DNA of 64,000 nt, from contig CAVWVW010000003.1 in NCBI GenBank assembly GCA_963758555.1, positions 2,108,001 to 2,172,000 on the forward strand, written 5' to 3'. The translations under genes and the position numbers were made by a program. The DNA comes from CAIUMH01 sp963758555. Its GTDB lineage: Bacteria; Actinomycetota; Acidimicrobiia; Acidimicrobiales; RAAP-2. Under the pieces are notes generated by a model. It was not told where the DNA came from. It worked only from the letters and a program-made list of their open reading frames with translations, and searched no databases. Shown here piece after piece: positions 45,486 through 54,672 of the stretch. The first letter of the stretch is position 1; the number at the start of each line of letters is the position of its first letter.

Positions 45486-47021
45486 ATGCACCCTCTCGTG
45501 GCCGCCAACGCTGCGGTCTGGATCGGCCGATCGCTGCGCGAGGCGTTCTACATGTTCTGGGAGACGCTCTGGGCGCTGATCTTGGGCTTCACGCTGTCCG
45601 GGGCCGTCCAAGCGCTCGGTTCGACTCGCGGGCTCCACGAGCGCTTGGGCTCACGGCGGCCGAGCTCGATCGCTCGAGCCACAGGTTTCGGCATGGTCTC
45701 GTCGAGCTGCAGCTACGCCGCGTCGGCCATGGCACGCTCGCTCGTCGCCAAGGGCGCTGACTTCACGACCGCCATGGTCTTCATGGTGGCGTCGACCAAC
45801 CTCGTGGTCGAGCTCGGCCTGGTCCTGCTGGTGCTGATGGGCTGGCAGTTCCTCGTGGCCGAGTTCGTCGGTGGGCCGATCATGATCATCCTGCTCGCCG
45901 CCCTCGGCGGGCTCGCGCTCAGTGGCCCGCTCGTGAGCCAGGTGCGATCGAAGATCAAGCTCCAGCAGGTCGAGTCGAGAGCCGGGGTGAGCGACGAGCG
46001 CTCAGCCGAGCTGGAGGCCACCGCGCTGCGAGCCAAGCTCCGAGACCCGGCCGCGTTGGCCGACGCCTCAAGCTACGCCGTTGCTGACTTCACGATGCTT
46101 CGCCGCGAGCTGGTGGTCGGCTACGTGATCGCCGGCTTCTTGGCCGTCGTCGTGCCAGCCAGCGCGTGGAGCGCGCTGTTCCTCCATGGCCACGGTTTCT
46201 GGACCACGCTCGAGAACGCACTGGTGGGCCCGCTGATCGCCGTGGTCAGCTGCGTGTGCTCGATCGGCAACGTGCCCTTGGCTGCCGCCCTCTGGAGCGG
46301 CGGCATCTCCTTCGGCGGCGTCATCGCCTTCCTCTTCGCCGACCTGATCGCGCTCCCCCTGATCTTCATCTACGCCAAGTTCTACGGCTGGCGCCTCGCC
46401 CTCCGCCTCGTGGGCATCCTCTACGTCGTCATGGTCATCGCCGGCCTGCTGACCGAGCTGCTCTTCAGCTCCGTCGGGCTGATCCCCACCAACCGAAGCC
46501 TGACGCTGAGCTCCGAGCACCTCAGCTGGAACTACACGACGTGGCTCAACCTTCTCTTCCTTGTGGTGGCCGTGGCCGTCTGGTGGTTAGCGCGACACCA
46601 GACGGCCCTCGGTGGCGGAGCGGGCTACAGCATCGATCCGGTCTGCGGCATGCAGGTGCGCACCGCGCAAGCCCCCGCCAGTGCGCAGCACGGCGGCCAT
46701 CGGTTCTCCTTCTGCTCCGAACGCTGCCGCGAACGCTTCGCGAAGGAGCCTGAGCGGTACCTGAGCGGCTCGAGCGGCTCGAGCGGCTCGAGCGGCTCGA
46801 GCGGCTCGAGCGAGGCTGACCAGCCCGAAGGTGCACCGCAAGTTGTCGCCACCGCCCGAGATCCGATCTGCGGGATGGAGGTCAGCGAGCACGGTGCCGA
46901 ACACACACGGCATCGAGGAGCCACGACCTTCTTCTTCTGCGGACCAGGTTGCGCGCAGCGCTTCGACGAGCAAGCTCGCGAGGGGATCGGACCGCCTCCG
47001 GGCACCCCGGAGCACCGCTGA
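45486..47021 (+). CDS. Metal permease (YraQ/ArsP_1-like) fused to two YHS metal-binding domains
   Basis: 511 aa. Residues 1-370 are a multispanning permease of the PF03773 kind: TGFGMVSSSCSYAASAMARSL with the Cys motif, and the repeated half SCVCSIGNVPLAAALWSGG. Then two YHS domains: SIDPVCGMQVRT...FSFCSERCRERF and ARDPICGMEVSE...FFFCGPGCAQRF, separated by a Ser-Gly-Ser linker at about residues 427-441. Family permeases export or import metal or metalloid species, and YHS domains bind metal ions (as in CopA-like ATPases). The permease-YHS-YHS order suggests a metal relay; the metal is unknown. Confidence 0.85.
   Translation: MHPLVAANAAVWIGRSLREAFYMFWETLWALILGFTLSGAVQALGSTRGLHERLGSRRPSSIARATGFGMVSSSCSYAASAMARSLVAKGADFTTAMVFMVASTNLVVELGLVLLVLMGWQFLVAEFVGGPIMIILLAALGGLALSGPLVSQVRSKIKLQQVESRAGVSDERSAELEATALRAKLRDPAALADASSYAVADFTMLRRELVVGYVIAGFLAVVVPASAWSALFLHGHGFWTTLENALVGPLIAVVSCVCSIGNVPLAAALWSGGISFGGVIAFLFADLIALPLIFIYAKFYGWRLALRLVGILYVVMVIAGLLTELLFSSVGLIPTNRSLTLSSEHLSWNYTTWLNLLFLVVAVAVWWLARHQTALGGGAGYSIDPVCGMQVRTAQAPASAQHGGHRFSFCSERCRERFAKEPERYLSGSSGSSGSSGSSGSSEADQPEGAPQVVATARDPICGMEVSEHGAEHTRHRGATTFFFCGPGCAQRFDEQAREGIGPPPGTPEHR
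46763..46807 (+). repeat. Five copies of a 9-bp repeat in the YHS linker
   Basis: GAGCGGCTC is repeated five times without mismatch and encodes Ser-Gly-Ser units joining the two YHS domains. It keeps the frame when copies are gained or lost, so linker length can vary between strains. It is a coding minisatellite, not CRISPR. Confidence 0.95.
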
Positions 47022-47082
47022 GCTCTGTGGGCGCGCCCCGGTACCATGAGGCCACATCCGGCCACCACCTTGGAGGACTGCC

Positions 47083-48462
47083 GTGAGGGATCGACGACGG
47101 ACCTCGACGTCGAGCTTCGGCGTCTCGGGTCGCGAGAGCCACGACGCCTCCGGGTTCTACGACCGCTTCCGACCACCTGTGCTCTCCGACGACCGGTCGA
47201 TCCCGACGCCTTCGACGATCGCCGAGCCCTTCCAGCTCGGTGACGCTCGGCACATGGACGCCGTCGAGAACGGCTCGGTGGCCCTGGTCGTCACCTCGCC
47301 GCCCTACTTCGCGGGCAAGGTCTATGAAGCCGAGCTCGAGCGAGACGGGGTGCCGGCGTCCTACCTCGAGTACCTCGAGCTGCTCACCGAGGTCTTCACC
47401 GAGTGCGTGGCCAAGCTCGAGCCGGGTGGTCGTCTCGCCGTCAACGTGGCCAACCTCGGCCGGCGCCCGTACCGAAGCCTCGCCGCAGACGTCATCTCGA
47501 TCCTCGAGCGCGATCTCGGCTTGCTGCTCCGAGGTGAGATCGTCTGGCAGAAGGGTGAGGGAGCCAGCGGCTCGTGTGCCTGGGGCTCCTACCGCTCGGC
47601 GTCGAACCCCGTGCTGCGCGACGTGACCGAACGTGTGATCATCGCGTCGAAGGGCCGCTTCGACCGCTCCTTGAGCGTGAAAGATCGCTCGAACCAGCAC
47701 CTGCCGCACGAGAGCACCGTGTCGACCGATGACTTCTTGGCGCTCACGTTGGACGTCTGGTCCATCCCGCCGGAGAGCGCTCGACGGGTCGGCCATCCCG
47801 CTCCGTTCCCCGTCGAGCTGCCCGCGCAGCTCATCCGACTCCTCACCTTTCGTGACGATCTCGTGCTCGATCCCTTCATGGGCTCAGGCAGCACCCTCGT
47901 CGCCGCCTCGATGCTCGGACGCCGCTTCGTCGGCTATGACCTCGACGCCGAGTACGTCGAGCTGGCGAGGGCACGGGTCGCCGATGAGGGAGCGCCGGTC
48001 GCCGACGACACCGACGGGCGCTCGTCCGGGGCGCGCTGCCTCGAAGCGCTCGTCGACGCCGGCTTCGTCGTCGAGGCCACCGGCAAGCGGGTGACGAAGA
48101 CTGCGGTGAGCGTCGATGCGCTCGCCCGCGACCAGGCCGGCGTGCTCTGGCACGTCGAGTTCGGCGGCCCAGCCACAGCCCATCGACCGGGGCTCAGCCG
48201 CCCCGACGCGGTGTTCCGCTCTCTTGGCCGGCTGAGCGCGCTGCGCGGTCGACTGGGACCGAGCGCACCGCTGCTGCTGCTCACCACGGCAGCGCCTCCC
48301 TCAGGATCAGAGGCCGAGATCGTGCTGCGAGCGGCCGGATCGGCCCTGGTCACCGACGTGATCGACGTGACGGACCCCCTCGATCGAGCGCGCCTGGACG
48401 CCTACGCGGCGGGCAAGCCCTGGCCCCACGCCGGCTTCTGGAGCGAGGCTGAGCTCAGCTGA
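47083..48462 (+). CDS. DNA methyltransferase (SPPY-type, N4/N6) with extra C-terminal domain
   Basis: 459 aa, GTG after TTGGAGGAC. Catalytic motif IV TSPPYF (Ser72-Tyr75) comes before motif I DPFMGSGST (263-271), the beta-class order; SPPY is most often N4-cytosine but also occurs in N6-adenine enzymes. The target-recognition region lies between. Residues about 305-459 (CLEALVDAGFVVEATGK, LWHVEFGG, SLGRLSALRGRLG, PLLLLTTAAP) form an alpha/beta domain I cannot assign. No restriction endonuclease gene is adjacent, so it seems an orphan. Confidence 0.88.
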   Translation: MRDRRRTSTSSFGVSGRESHDASGFYDRFRPPVLSDDRSIPTPSTIAEPFQLGDARHMDAVENGSVALVVTSPPYFAGKVYEAELERDGVPASYLEYLELLTEVFTECVAKLEPGGRLAVNVANLGRRPYRSLAADVISILERDLGLLLRGEIVWQKGEGASGSCAWGSYRSASNPVLRDVTERVIIASKGRFDRSLSVKDRSNQHLPHESTVSTDDFLALTLDVWSIPPESARRVGHPAPFPVELPAQLIRLLTFRDDLVLDPFMGSGSTLVAASMLGRRFVGYDLDAEYVELARARVADEGAPVADDTDGRSSGARCLEALVDAGFVVEATGKRVTKTAVSVDALARDQAGVLWHVEFGGPATAHRPGLSRPDAVFRSLGRLSALRGRLGPSAPLLLLTTAAPPSGSEAEIVLRAAGSALVTDVIDVTDPLDRARLDAYAAGKPWPHAGFWSEAELS

Positions 48463-48575
48463 GAGCCGGCGGGGAGCCCTGGGGGGTGTCCTCCCGCTGG
48501 GAAGAGCGAGCCGATAGCCTGGGCACGGTCCCACCCATCAAGCGCCCTGTCGGATCTTGGCGCAGAGAGGCGACC

Positions 48576-50711
48576 GTGCTCCGAGTCTCTCGTCACATCG
48601 CCGTAGCCCTGCTCGTGGTCATCGGAGCGTTGAGCGCGCTCGAAGCGACACCCAGCCCCGCCGGGGCCACCAACCCTCCTGCTGTCCACGACGTCGTGGA
48701 CTACGCCGGCGGGGTCACGGGCACGGGGCCCTGGGCCAGGGTCAACGCCAGCGTGCTGCCGGTGACCACCCAGCTCCTGCGCAGCCAGGTCAGCCTCACG
48801 GTCGCCGGGATCCAACACATCATCGGGCTCAACTCCGCCGGTCACGTGATCGACCTCTCGGCCGATGGTCCCGACGGCACCTGGCAGTCGACGGACGTGA
48901 CCAAGCTCTCGAATGGTCCAGCGATCAGCTCGAACATCTCGGCGATCGCCACCTTCGGGTCCGCGATCAACATCTTCGGGATCGGCTCGGGCATCGGCAT
49001 TGGACACCTGTTCGAGTACACCGCAGGCCTCAACGGGCAGCTCTGGAGCTACACCGACCTGACGGCCCAGCTCCACACGCCCAACCTCGTGACCTCGCCC
49101 ACGATGACCTTTGACGCGAAGTCATCGCTCCGCGTCTTCTCGACCGACAGCTCCGGTGAGCTGATCCAGCTCCTGGCGAACTCGACGGGCTGGTCGATGC
49201 AGAACATCACCACCTCCTTCGGCGTGCCTGCCTTCTCGAGCGCCGTGACGACCACCGAGAGCGCCGGGACCCCGAGCGTGACCTGCGTGTTCGGCCTCAA
49301 TGCCTCGCACCACCTGATCGAGGCGGCCAGCGGGGGGCCGCCCAGCCAGCGCTGGAGGGTCACCGACCTCACCACCACCCTCAACGCAGGCACCATGGCG
49401 GTCCGACCGACGGCATCGCTCGTAGATGGCCGAACCGTCGTCGCTGACGTCCAAGACACGGGCGCCGCGGTGCTCGCCACGTCGAACAGCTACGACTTCA
49501 CCAGCCTGACCACCGCCAAGGCGCTCAACATCAGCGCGCTCTCAGGTGGCGTGCTGATGGCAGCCGTCGCTCCGGCGATCAGCCCCACCTCAACCGGGAT
49601 CCTCGTTGCCGTGTCGTCGCAGAGCGGGGACCTCATGACGATCCAAGCGCCGTCGAACACCTCGGTCCGCGGCTTCGGAACCTTCACCGCCACCGACCTC
49701 AACGTGGGGCACGCCCTTGACTTCCTGGTCACGGGAGCTCCCTCCATCACGACCTCCTTCGGCACCATCCACATCGACGTCGGCACGAACAACCCGGGCA
49801 CGCGCTCCGACGAGCTGCGGAGCGGCCAGTCGCTGCCCGTCGACATCTTGCTGACCTCGTCGAACGGCGTGTTCCACGCCGGTCTGAGCGAGCTCGGCGC
49901 CACGGTGGTGACCCAAGGCTCGGCCCCCATCTTCACCTCCAACACCAGCTCGCACAGCCCCTCGATGCTTCAGATGGGCACGGACGGAGACCTGCGTGCG
50001 CTCGCCACGGACGGCTCGGTCATCTGGCAGGTGGGGAGCCAGACCGGACCGAGCACTCGAGCAGTGCTCCTCCCCACTGGCGCGCTCGAGCTCGCGAAGG
50101 GCGGCACGATCGTGTGGACCTCGTCCTCGGGAGTCACCGATCGGATCCTCGCACTCGAGACCTCACAGCTGGGCACCGGCGAGACGCCCCCTGGGTCGAA
50201 CTGCAACATCTACACCGCTGCCTTCGGGCGGGGCTATCCGTGCTCCGCGAACCGGGCAGAGGAGTGGTGCTCAGACTTCGCCAACTTTGCGTGGCAGTGG
50301 GCGGGAGCCAACGTGACGGGCATCTCGGCTTGGAGCTTCAACTTCGTGATCTACGGCGAGAACCACGGCACGTTCTTCGCGGGTGCCACCAACGACCCGC
50401 AACCGGGCGACGCCGTGGTCTGGGGCGACATGGGGTCGAGCTACGGACAGCACGTCGGCACCGTGGCCGCGGTCTATCTGGGGTACATCCGCGTCATCTC
50501 GGGCAACGACGGCAACGACTCGGTGGGTGAGAGCGACTTCTTCAACCCGGCCACCTCGACGATCAGCGGGTACCCCATCGTCGGCTACATCGCTCCTGTG
50601 GCCGGCGCCACGGGAGCGGCCCTTCGGACAGCCTCGCCCCTCGCTGCCACCCAGCGCGCCTACGCCACACCGACCCAGAAGCAGATCAACTCACAAGACG
50701 GCGGTCACTGA
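48576..50711 (+). CDS. Secreted propeller/bulb-lectin-CHAP protein (putative peptidoglycan hydrolase)
   Basis: 711 aa from GTG 48576 (GAGAGG before it), starting a signal peptide HIAVALLVVIGALSALEA with cleavage near AGA-TN. The N-terminal half has repeated strands ending TWQSTDVT, LWSYTDLT, WSMQNITT, RWRVTDLT, like PLL/tectonin propeller blades. A bulb-lectin-like region follows (LLTSSNGVFHAGL, LQMGTDGDLRALATDGSVIW). The C-terminal CHAP domain has Cys565 (EEWCSDFANFAW) and His626 (YGQHVGTVAAV). It probably binds surface sugars and cuts peptide bonds in cell wall. Confidence 0.82.
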   Translation: MLRVSRHIAVALLVVIGALSALEATPSPAGATNPPAVHDVVDYAGGVTGTGPWARVNASVLPVTTQLLRSQVSLTVAGIQHIIGLNSAGHVIDLSADGPDGTWQSTDVTKLSNGPAISSNISAIATFGSAINIFGIGSGIGIGHLFEYTAGLNGQLWSYTDLTAQLHTPNLVTSPTMTFDAKSSLRVFSTDSSGELIQLLANSTGWSMQNITTSFGVPAFSSAVTTTESAGTPSVTCVFGLNASHHLIEAASGGPPSQRWRVTDLTTTLNAGTMAVRPTASLVDGRTVVADVQDTGAAVLATSNSYDFTSLTTAKALNISALSGGVLMAAVAPAISPTSTGILVAVSSQSGDLMTIQAPSNTSVRGFGTFTATDLNVGHALDFLVTGAPSITTSFGTIHIDVGTNNPGTRSDELRSGQSLPVDILLTSSNGVFHAGLSELGATVVTQGSAPIFTSNTSSHSPSMLQMGTDGDLRALATDGSVIWQVGSQTGPSTRAVLLPTGALELAKGGTIVWTSSSGVTDRILALETSQLGTGETPPGSNCNIYTAAFGRGYPCSANRAEEWCSDFANFAWQWAGANVTGISAWSFNFVIYGENHGTFFAGATNDPQPGDAVVWGDMGSSYGQHVGTVAAVYLGYIRVISGNDGNDSVGESDFFNPATSTISGYPIVGYIAPVAGATGAALRTASPLAATQRAYATPTQKQINSQDGGH

Positions 50712-50720
50712 GACCCGTCG

Positions 50721-52133
50721 TTGCGCGAAGGTGGCTGGGTGCGACCGGGCGATCGATGGCGGGCTGCGACGCAGGGCTCCTTCTGGCTCGACGACCCCGC
50801 TCGGCCTGAGCCGCGCACCGGGCCGCTCACGGGGCTCGTCCACGATCTCGTCGTCATCGGTGGCGGCACCACTGGGTTGTGGAGCGCCCTTCGAGCCCTG
50901 GAGCGCAGCCCAGAGCGCTCCGTCGTCCTGGTGGAGGCGGAGCGCTTGGCTGAGCACGCCTCGGGGAGGAACGGCGGCTTCTGCGCAGCCAGCCTGACGC
51001 ACGGCGACCCCAACGGGCGTCAGCGCTGGCCCGACGAGATGCCGCTGCTGCGAGACCTGGGCCTCGCCAACCTCGACGGCATCGAGCGCACGCTCGACCG
51101 CTATCAGATCGACTGCGCGGCGGAGCGCACCGGCCAGCTCGACCTTGCCACCACCGAGTGGCAGGTGGACGAGCTCCACGAAGAGCACGCCGCCCTGTGC
51201 CACGCTGGGCTCGCTCCTCAGTACCTCGAGGGAGCAGAGCTCCGTCGCGAGTTCGGCTCTCCGATCGGTCTCGCAGGCCTGCTCGACGCCGACAGCCAGC
51301 TCATGGTCAACCCCGCGCAGCTCTGCTGGGGTCTGGCATCCGCCATCGAGACGCTCGGTGGCCAGGTGCTCGAGCAGACGCGCGTGACAGACCTTCGAGA
51401 CGACGGTGCGCACCTGGCAGTGATCACCACTCGAGGAGCCCTCCGCGCTCGCCAGGTCATCATCGCCACCGCGGCGGCACCGGCGCTGGTGCGCTCGGCC
51501 CGCCGCCGGGTGGTACCGGTCTACGACTACGTGCTGGTCACCGAGCCGCTCGACGCCGAGCAGCTCGAAGGGCTGAGCTGGTCATCGAGGCGCGGCGTCG
51601 CCGACGTCGGCAACCAGTTCCACTACCTGCGCCTCACCGCGGGGAACCGCATCCTCTTCGGTGGCTACGACGCCCTCTACCGCTTCGACCAGCGCATCGA
51701 CGCTGTGAACGACGAGAGCCCTGCCACCTTCGAGGTCCTGGCCCGGCACTTCGCGGAGTTCTTCCCCTCGCTCGACGAGGTGACCTTCTCCCATCGGTGG
51801 GGCGGCGCCATCGACACCTCGACCCGGTTCTGCGCGGCTGCGGTGAAGAGCCACCAGGGTCGGGTCGTCACCATCAACGGGTTCACCGGCCTCGGGCTCG
51901 GTGCGTCTCGCTTCTTCGCTGATGCCGGACTCGATCTCCTCGAGGGGATCTCGACGCCCGCCACCGACACCTCGTTGGTCCGGTCCACGCCCGTCCGCTT
52001 CCCTCCCGAGCCGATCCGCTACGTCGGCATCGAGCTGACCCGTCGAGCGATCGCCAAAGCCGATCGAGATCAGGGGAGACGAGGGCCATGGCTCCGGCTC
52101 CTCGATCGATTGGGCCTCGGGTTCGACAGCTGA
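50721..52133 (+). CDS. FAD-dependent amine/amino-acid oxidase (DAO family, PuuB-like)
   Basis: 470 aa from TTG 50721, nine bases after the CHAP gene; no better start is near. FAD-binding VVIGGGTTGLWSALRAL, then HASGRNGGFCAASLTHG (the covalent or FAD-contact loop of gamma-glutamylputrescine-oxidase-like enzymes), and C-terminal TINGFTGLGLGASRFFAD. It oxidises a secondary or primary amine or amino acid to imine with oxygen. It is probably transcribed with the CHAP gene, with no obvious functional link. Confidence 0.88.
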   Translation: MREGGWVRPGDRWRAATQGSFWLDDPARPEPRTGPLTGLVHDLVVIGGGTTGLWSALRALERSPERSVVLVEAERLAEHASGRNGGFCAASLTHGDPNGRQRWPDEMPLLRDLGLANLDGIERTLDRYQIDCAAERTGQLDLATTEWQVDELHEEHAALCHAGLAPQYLEGAELRREFGSPIGLAGLLDADSQLMVNPAQLCWGLASAIETLGGQVLEQTRVTDLRDDGAHLAVITTRGALRARQVIIATAAAPALVRSARRRVVPVYDYVLVTEPLDAEQLEGLSWSSRRGVADVGNQFHYLRLTAGNRILFGGYDALYRFDQRIDAVNDESPATFEVLARHFAEFFPSLDEVTFSHRWGGAIDTSTRFCAAAVKSHQGRVVTINGFTGLGLGASRFFADAGLDLLEGISTPATDTSLVRSTPVRFPPEPIRYVGIELTRRAIAKADRDQGRRGPWLRLLDRLGLGFDS

Positions 52134-52313
52134 GCCATCGGCGCCAGAGCGGATCTGCCGCGCTCGTCCCCACTCGACGCGGCCCCTTGCACCGCCGACG
52201 GCACCCAAGGGCAGCAAGAGGAGCAGCGCGCTACGAGCTAATGTCCCGCCAGCGCGAGATGAGCCAGCTGACCTGTCGATCGCTGCGCTGAGCACCACCA
52301 GAGGAGGTTGCTG

Positions 52314-53498
52314 ATGGCACAAGACGTCTTCATCGCCGCTGCCGTGCGGACGCCGGTAGGACGACACGGAGGTGCGCTTGCTCAGGTGCGGCCCGACGAT
52401 CTCGCTGCCGATGCGCTCAGAGGCCTGCTCGACACCGTCCCTGATCTCGAGCCAGAGCGCATCGACGACGTCATCATGGGCGACGTCAACGGCGCCGGCG
52501 AGGACAACCGCAACGTCGCTCGCATGGCGTCGCTCCTAGCCGGCCTGCCCGTGAGCGTGCCTGGTGCCACGGTCAACCGCCTGTGCGGCTCTGGGCTCCA
52601 GGCGATCGTGGATGCTTCGCGCGCCATCGCGGCTGGTGACGCGTCGCTGATGATCGCCGGCGGGGTCGAGTCGATGACTCGAGCGCCTCTGGTGATGGAA
52701 GCTCCCAGCCGGGCGTATCCGACCACCAACCAGACCGTGTGGTCGACAGCGCTTGGGTGGCGCATGACGAACCCTGCGATGCCCTCCGAGTGGACCCTCA
52801 GCATGGGTGAGGGAGCGGAGCTCCTCGCTGATCGCTACGAGATCTCCCGAGAGGCACAGGACGTCTTCGCTTTGGACAGCCACCGCAAGGCAGCGGCGGC
52901 GTGGGCAGAGGGTGCGTTCAAGAGCGAGATCGTCGAGGTGAGCGGCGTCGAGCTGGCCATCGATGAGTCCATCCGTGCCGAGACCACGCTCGAGAAGCTG
53001 GGCGGCTTGAAGCCCGTCTTCCGTCAAGGCGGCACCGTCACCGCAGGGAACTCGTCGCCCCTCAACGACGGAGCCAGCGCCCTTCTGCTGGCCGATGCAG
53101 CAGGGCTTGCGCGCTCGGGTGCCGTGCCCCTGGCTCGCATCGTGTCGCGAGCCGCCGCGGGCGTCGATCCTCGAGACTTCGGCATCGGTCCCGTGCCTGC
53201 GTCTGCCAGCGCCCTTGCCCGAGCCGGCATCGGGTGGGAGGACCTCTCGAGCGTCGAGCTGAACGAGGCCTTCGCTGCGCAGTCGCTGGCCTGCTTGGCC
53301 GAGTGGCCGTCTCTCGACCCCGCGCTGGTCAACCCGGCGGGAGGAGCGATCGCCCTGGGCCACGCGCTCGGCAACTCCGGAGGGCGCATCGTCACCTCGC
53401 TGGCCCATCGCCTCCATCGCCAAGGCGGTGGCTGGGGGCTCGCCACCATGTGCATCGGCGTGGGTCAGGGGATCGCCATGGTCCTTGAGGGCGTCTGA
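52314..53498 (+). CDS. Acetyl-CoA acyltransferase (thiolase)
   Basis: 394 aa, ATG 52314 after AGAGGAGGTTG. The biosynthetic/degradative thiolase triad is complete: Cys91 (NRLCGSGLQAI), His350 (NPAGGAIALGHALGNSGG) and Cys380 (MCIGVGQGIA). Length and motifs fit FadA/PcaF-type enzymes that cleave 3-oxoacyl-CoA with CoA to acetyl-CoA. It stands alone, far from the main beta-oxidation block, upstream of tRNA-Ala. Confidence 0.96.
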   Translation: MAQDVFIAAAVRTPVGRHGGALAQVRPDDLAADALRGLLDTVPDLEPERIDDVIMGDVNGAGEDNRNVARMASLLAGLPVSVPGATVNRLCGSGLQAIVDASRAIAAGDASLMIAGGVESMTRAPLVMEAPSRAYPTTNQTVWSTALGWRMTNPAMPSEWTLSMGEGAELLADRYEISREAQDVFALDSHRKAAAAWAEGAFKSEIVEVSGVELAIDESIRAETTLEKLGGLKPVFRQGGTVTAGNSSPLNDGASALLLADAAGLARSGAVPLARIVSRAAAGVDPRDFGIGPVPASASALARAGIGWEDLSSVELNEAFAAQSLACLAEWPSLDPALVNPAGGAIALGHALGNSGGRIVTSLAHRLHRQGGGWGLATMCIGVGQGIAMVLEGV

Positions 53499-53679
53499 TC
53501 GCTCGACTGCGTATGCGAGCTCACCGGCGCCTCGACGATGGGAGCCGAGCGTCGGCGGATGCTGGAGCGGTCATCAGTTTGGTTCCTCGCCATTCGGATC
53601 CGTCGACCTCCCTGTCCTAAGATGAGCAGTTCCCAAGGTGAAGTGGTCGTCGACGAGTGCGGCTGCCGCGTCACCTGCC

Positions 53680-53756
53680 GGGGGCGTAGCTCAGCTGGCT
53701 AGAGCACCTGCTTTGCAAGCAGGAAGTCGTGGGTTCGAGTCCCATCGCCTCCACCA
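53680..53756 (+). tRNA. tRNA-Ala (anticodon TGC)
   Basis: A complete cloverleaf. The 7-bp acceptor stem GGGGGCG / CGCCTCC includes the G3-U70 pair that identifies alanine tRNAs, with discriminator A and encoded CCA. The anticodon stem CCTGC/GCAGG frames the loop TTTGCAA, anticodon TGC. The T arm is GTGGG TTCGAGT CCCAT. The last 13 bases begin the direct repeat repeated at 60022, so this gene is a likely attachment target. Confidence 0.97.
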
Positions 53757-53795
53757 TTGTGATGTGTCGAGAGGTAGACAACATCACGAACCCAC
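53744..53795. repeat. Candidate attL: direct repeat overlapping the tRNA-Ala 3' end
   Basis: 52 bases that match 60022-60072 at about 41 positions, including CCTCCACCAT from the tRNA end and CATCACGAACCCAC further on, with one gap base. Part of it (53787-53798) is also a 12-base inverted match to the tRNA T arm. Confidence 0.65.
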
Positions 53796-53935
53796 GACGT
53801 CGGACGTTCAGTGCCGCGTGTGCCCCTTCGGGGCTCCCGTCCCGTGAGAGGTCTTCGCAGGATCAACCGTGAGCTCCCTGAGGAGCTCACCTGTCGAGGC
53901 GTGGACGATCCTGACCTCGAGGTCGTAGATGAGGA

Positions 53936-54574
53936 TCACGACGTGGGTTCAGCAAACCCAGCTTGGACTCGCCTGTCGATGGCAAGGGTGAGGAGGGTAT
54001 CGATCGCGATCTCGAATGGGCGAGAACTCTGTTGCACCTGGGAGAGGAGAAGTCCCCCTTGGAGCGTGGCCAGCAGAGTCGTTGCCAGGTCGTCTGGATC
54101 GATGCTCGACGCGAGCTTCCCTTCGGCATGAAGGGTTCTCAGTCCATCGCCGATGGCCGCTGCCCACTGATCGAAACCCGCCGCCATGAGCGCTCGGGCC
54201 TCGGGGTCGCTCTCGGCTAGTTGACCAACGAGCGAGCCAAGTTGGCAGCCCCCCTTTGCTTGGGTGCGCTTCGCTGCGGTCATCACCATGTTCCGCCAGG
54301 CTTCGATCCCGTCCGCGCTTGCGAGCACCTGCCGCTGGCGAATGACGATGGCGTCGGCTTGGTAATCGATGACCGCCTGCACCAGATCGTTCTTGTCGGG
54401 AAAGTAGTGGTACATCTGAGACCCGCTGACGTCCGCCGCCACCTTGACGTCCTCCAGGGTGGTGCCCGCCACCCCACGCTCATGGATCAGGGCGGCGGCT
54501 TCCTCCACTATTCGTGCCCGCGTGCGCGCTCCTTTGGAAGTGAGCCTCGGCCGATCACTCGTCTCATGGTCCAT
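53936..54574 (-). CDS. TetR-family regulator
   Basis: 212 aa from ATG 54574. HTH: ARTRARIVEEAAALIHERG, TTLEDVKVAADVSGSQMYHYF with the recognition helix ending YHYFPDKNDL. The C-terminal part (GGCQLGSLVGQLAESDPEAR) resembles the TetR_C group of nitroreductase/SDR regulators. It is divergent from the SDR at 54673; the 98-base gap contains TTTGACA and a TGACA...TGTCA pair that could be its operator. First gene of the presumed island. Confidence 0.9.
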   Translation of the reverse strand: MDHETSDRPRLTSKGARTRARIVEEAAALIHERGVAGTTLEDVKVAADVSGSQMYHYFPDKNDLVQAVIDYQADAIVIRQRQVLASADGIEAWRNMVMTAAKRTQAKGGCQLGSLVGQLAESDPEARALMAAGFDQWAAAIGDGLRTLHAEGKLASSIDPDDLATTLLATLQGGLLLSQVQQSSRPFEIAIDTLLTLAIDRRVQAGFAEPTS

Positions 54575-54672
54575 GCCCCGATGATAGTTGAGATTTTGAG
54601 TTTGACAACCCAGTATTGAACTGTCAGAGTGAGTTGCAGCACCCATTTTAGAGCGAGAGGACGAGATATCAC

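Noticed and set aside
46763..46807. Short regular repeats considered as CRISPR
   Set aside because: Units are 9 bp with no spacers and lie in frame within a gene.
47083..48462. Complete restriction-modification system
   Set aside because: No endonuclease or specificity gene flanks the methyltransferase.
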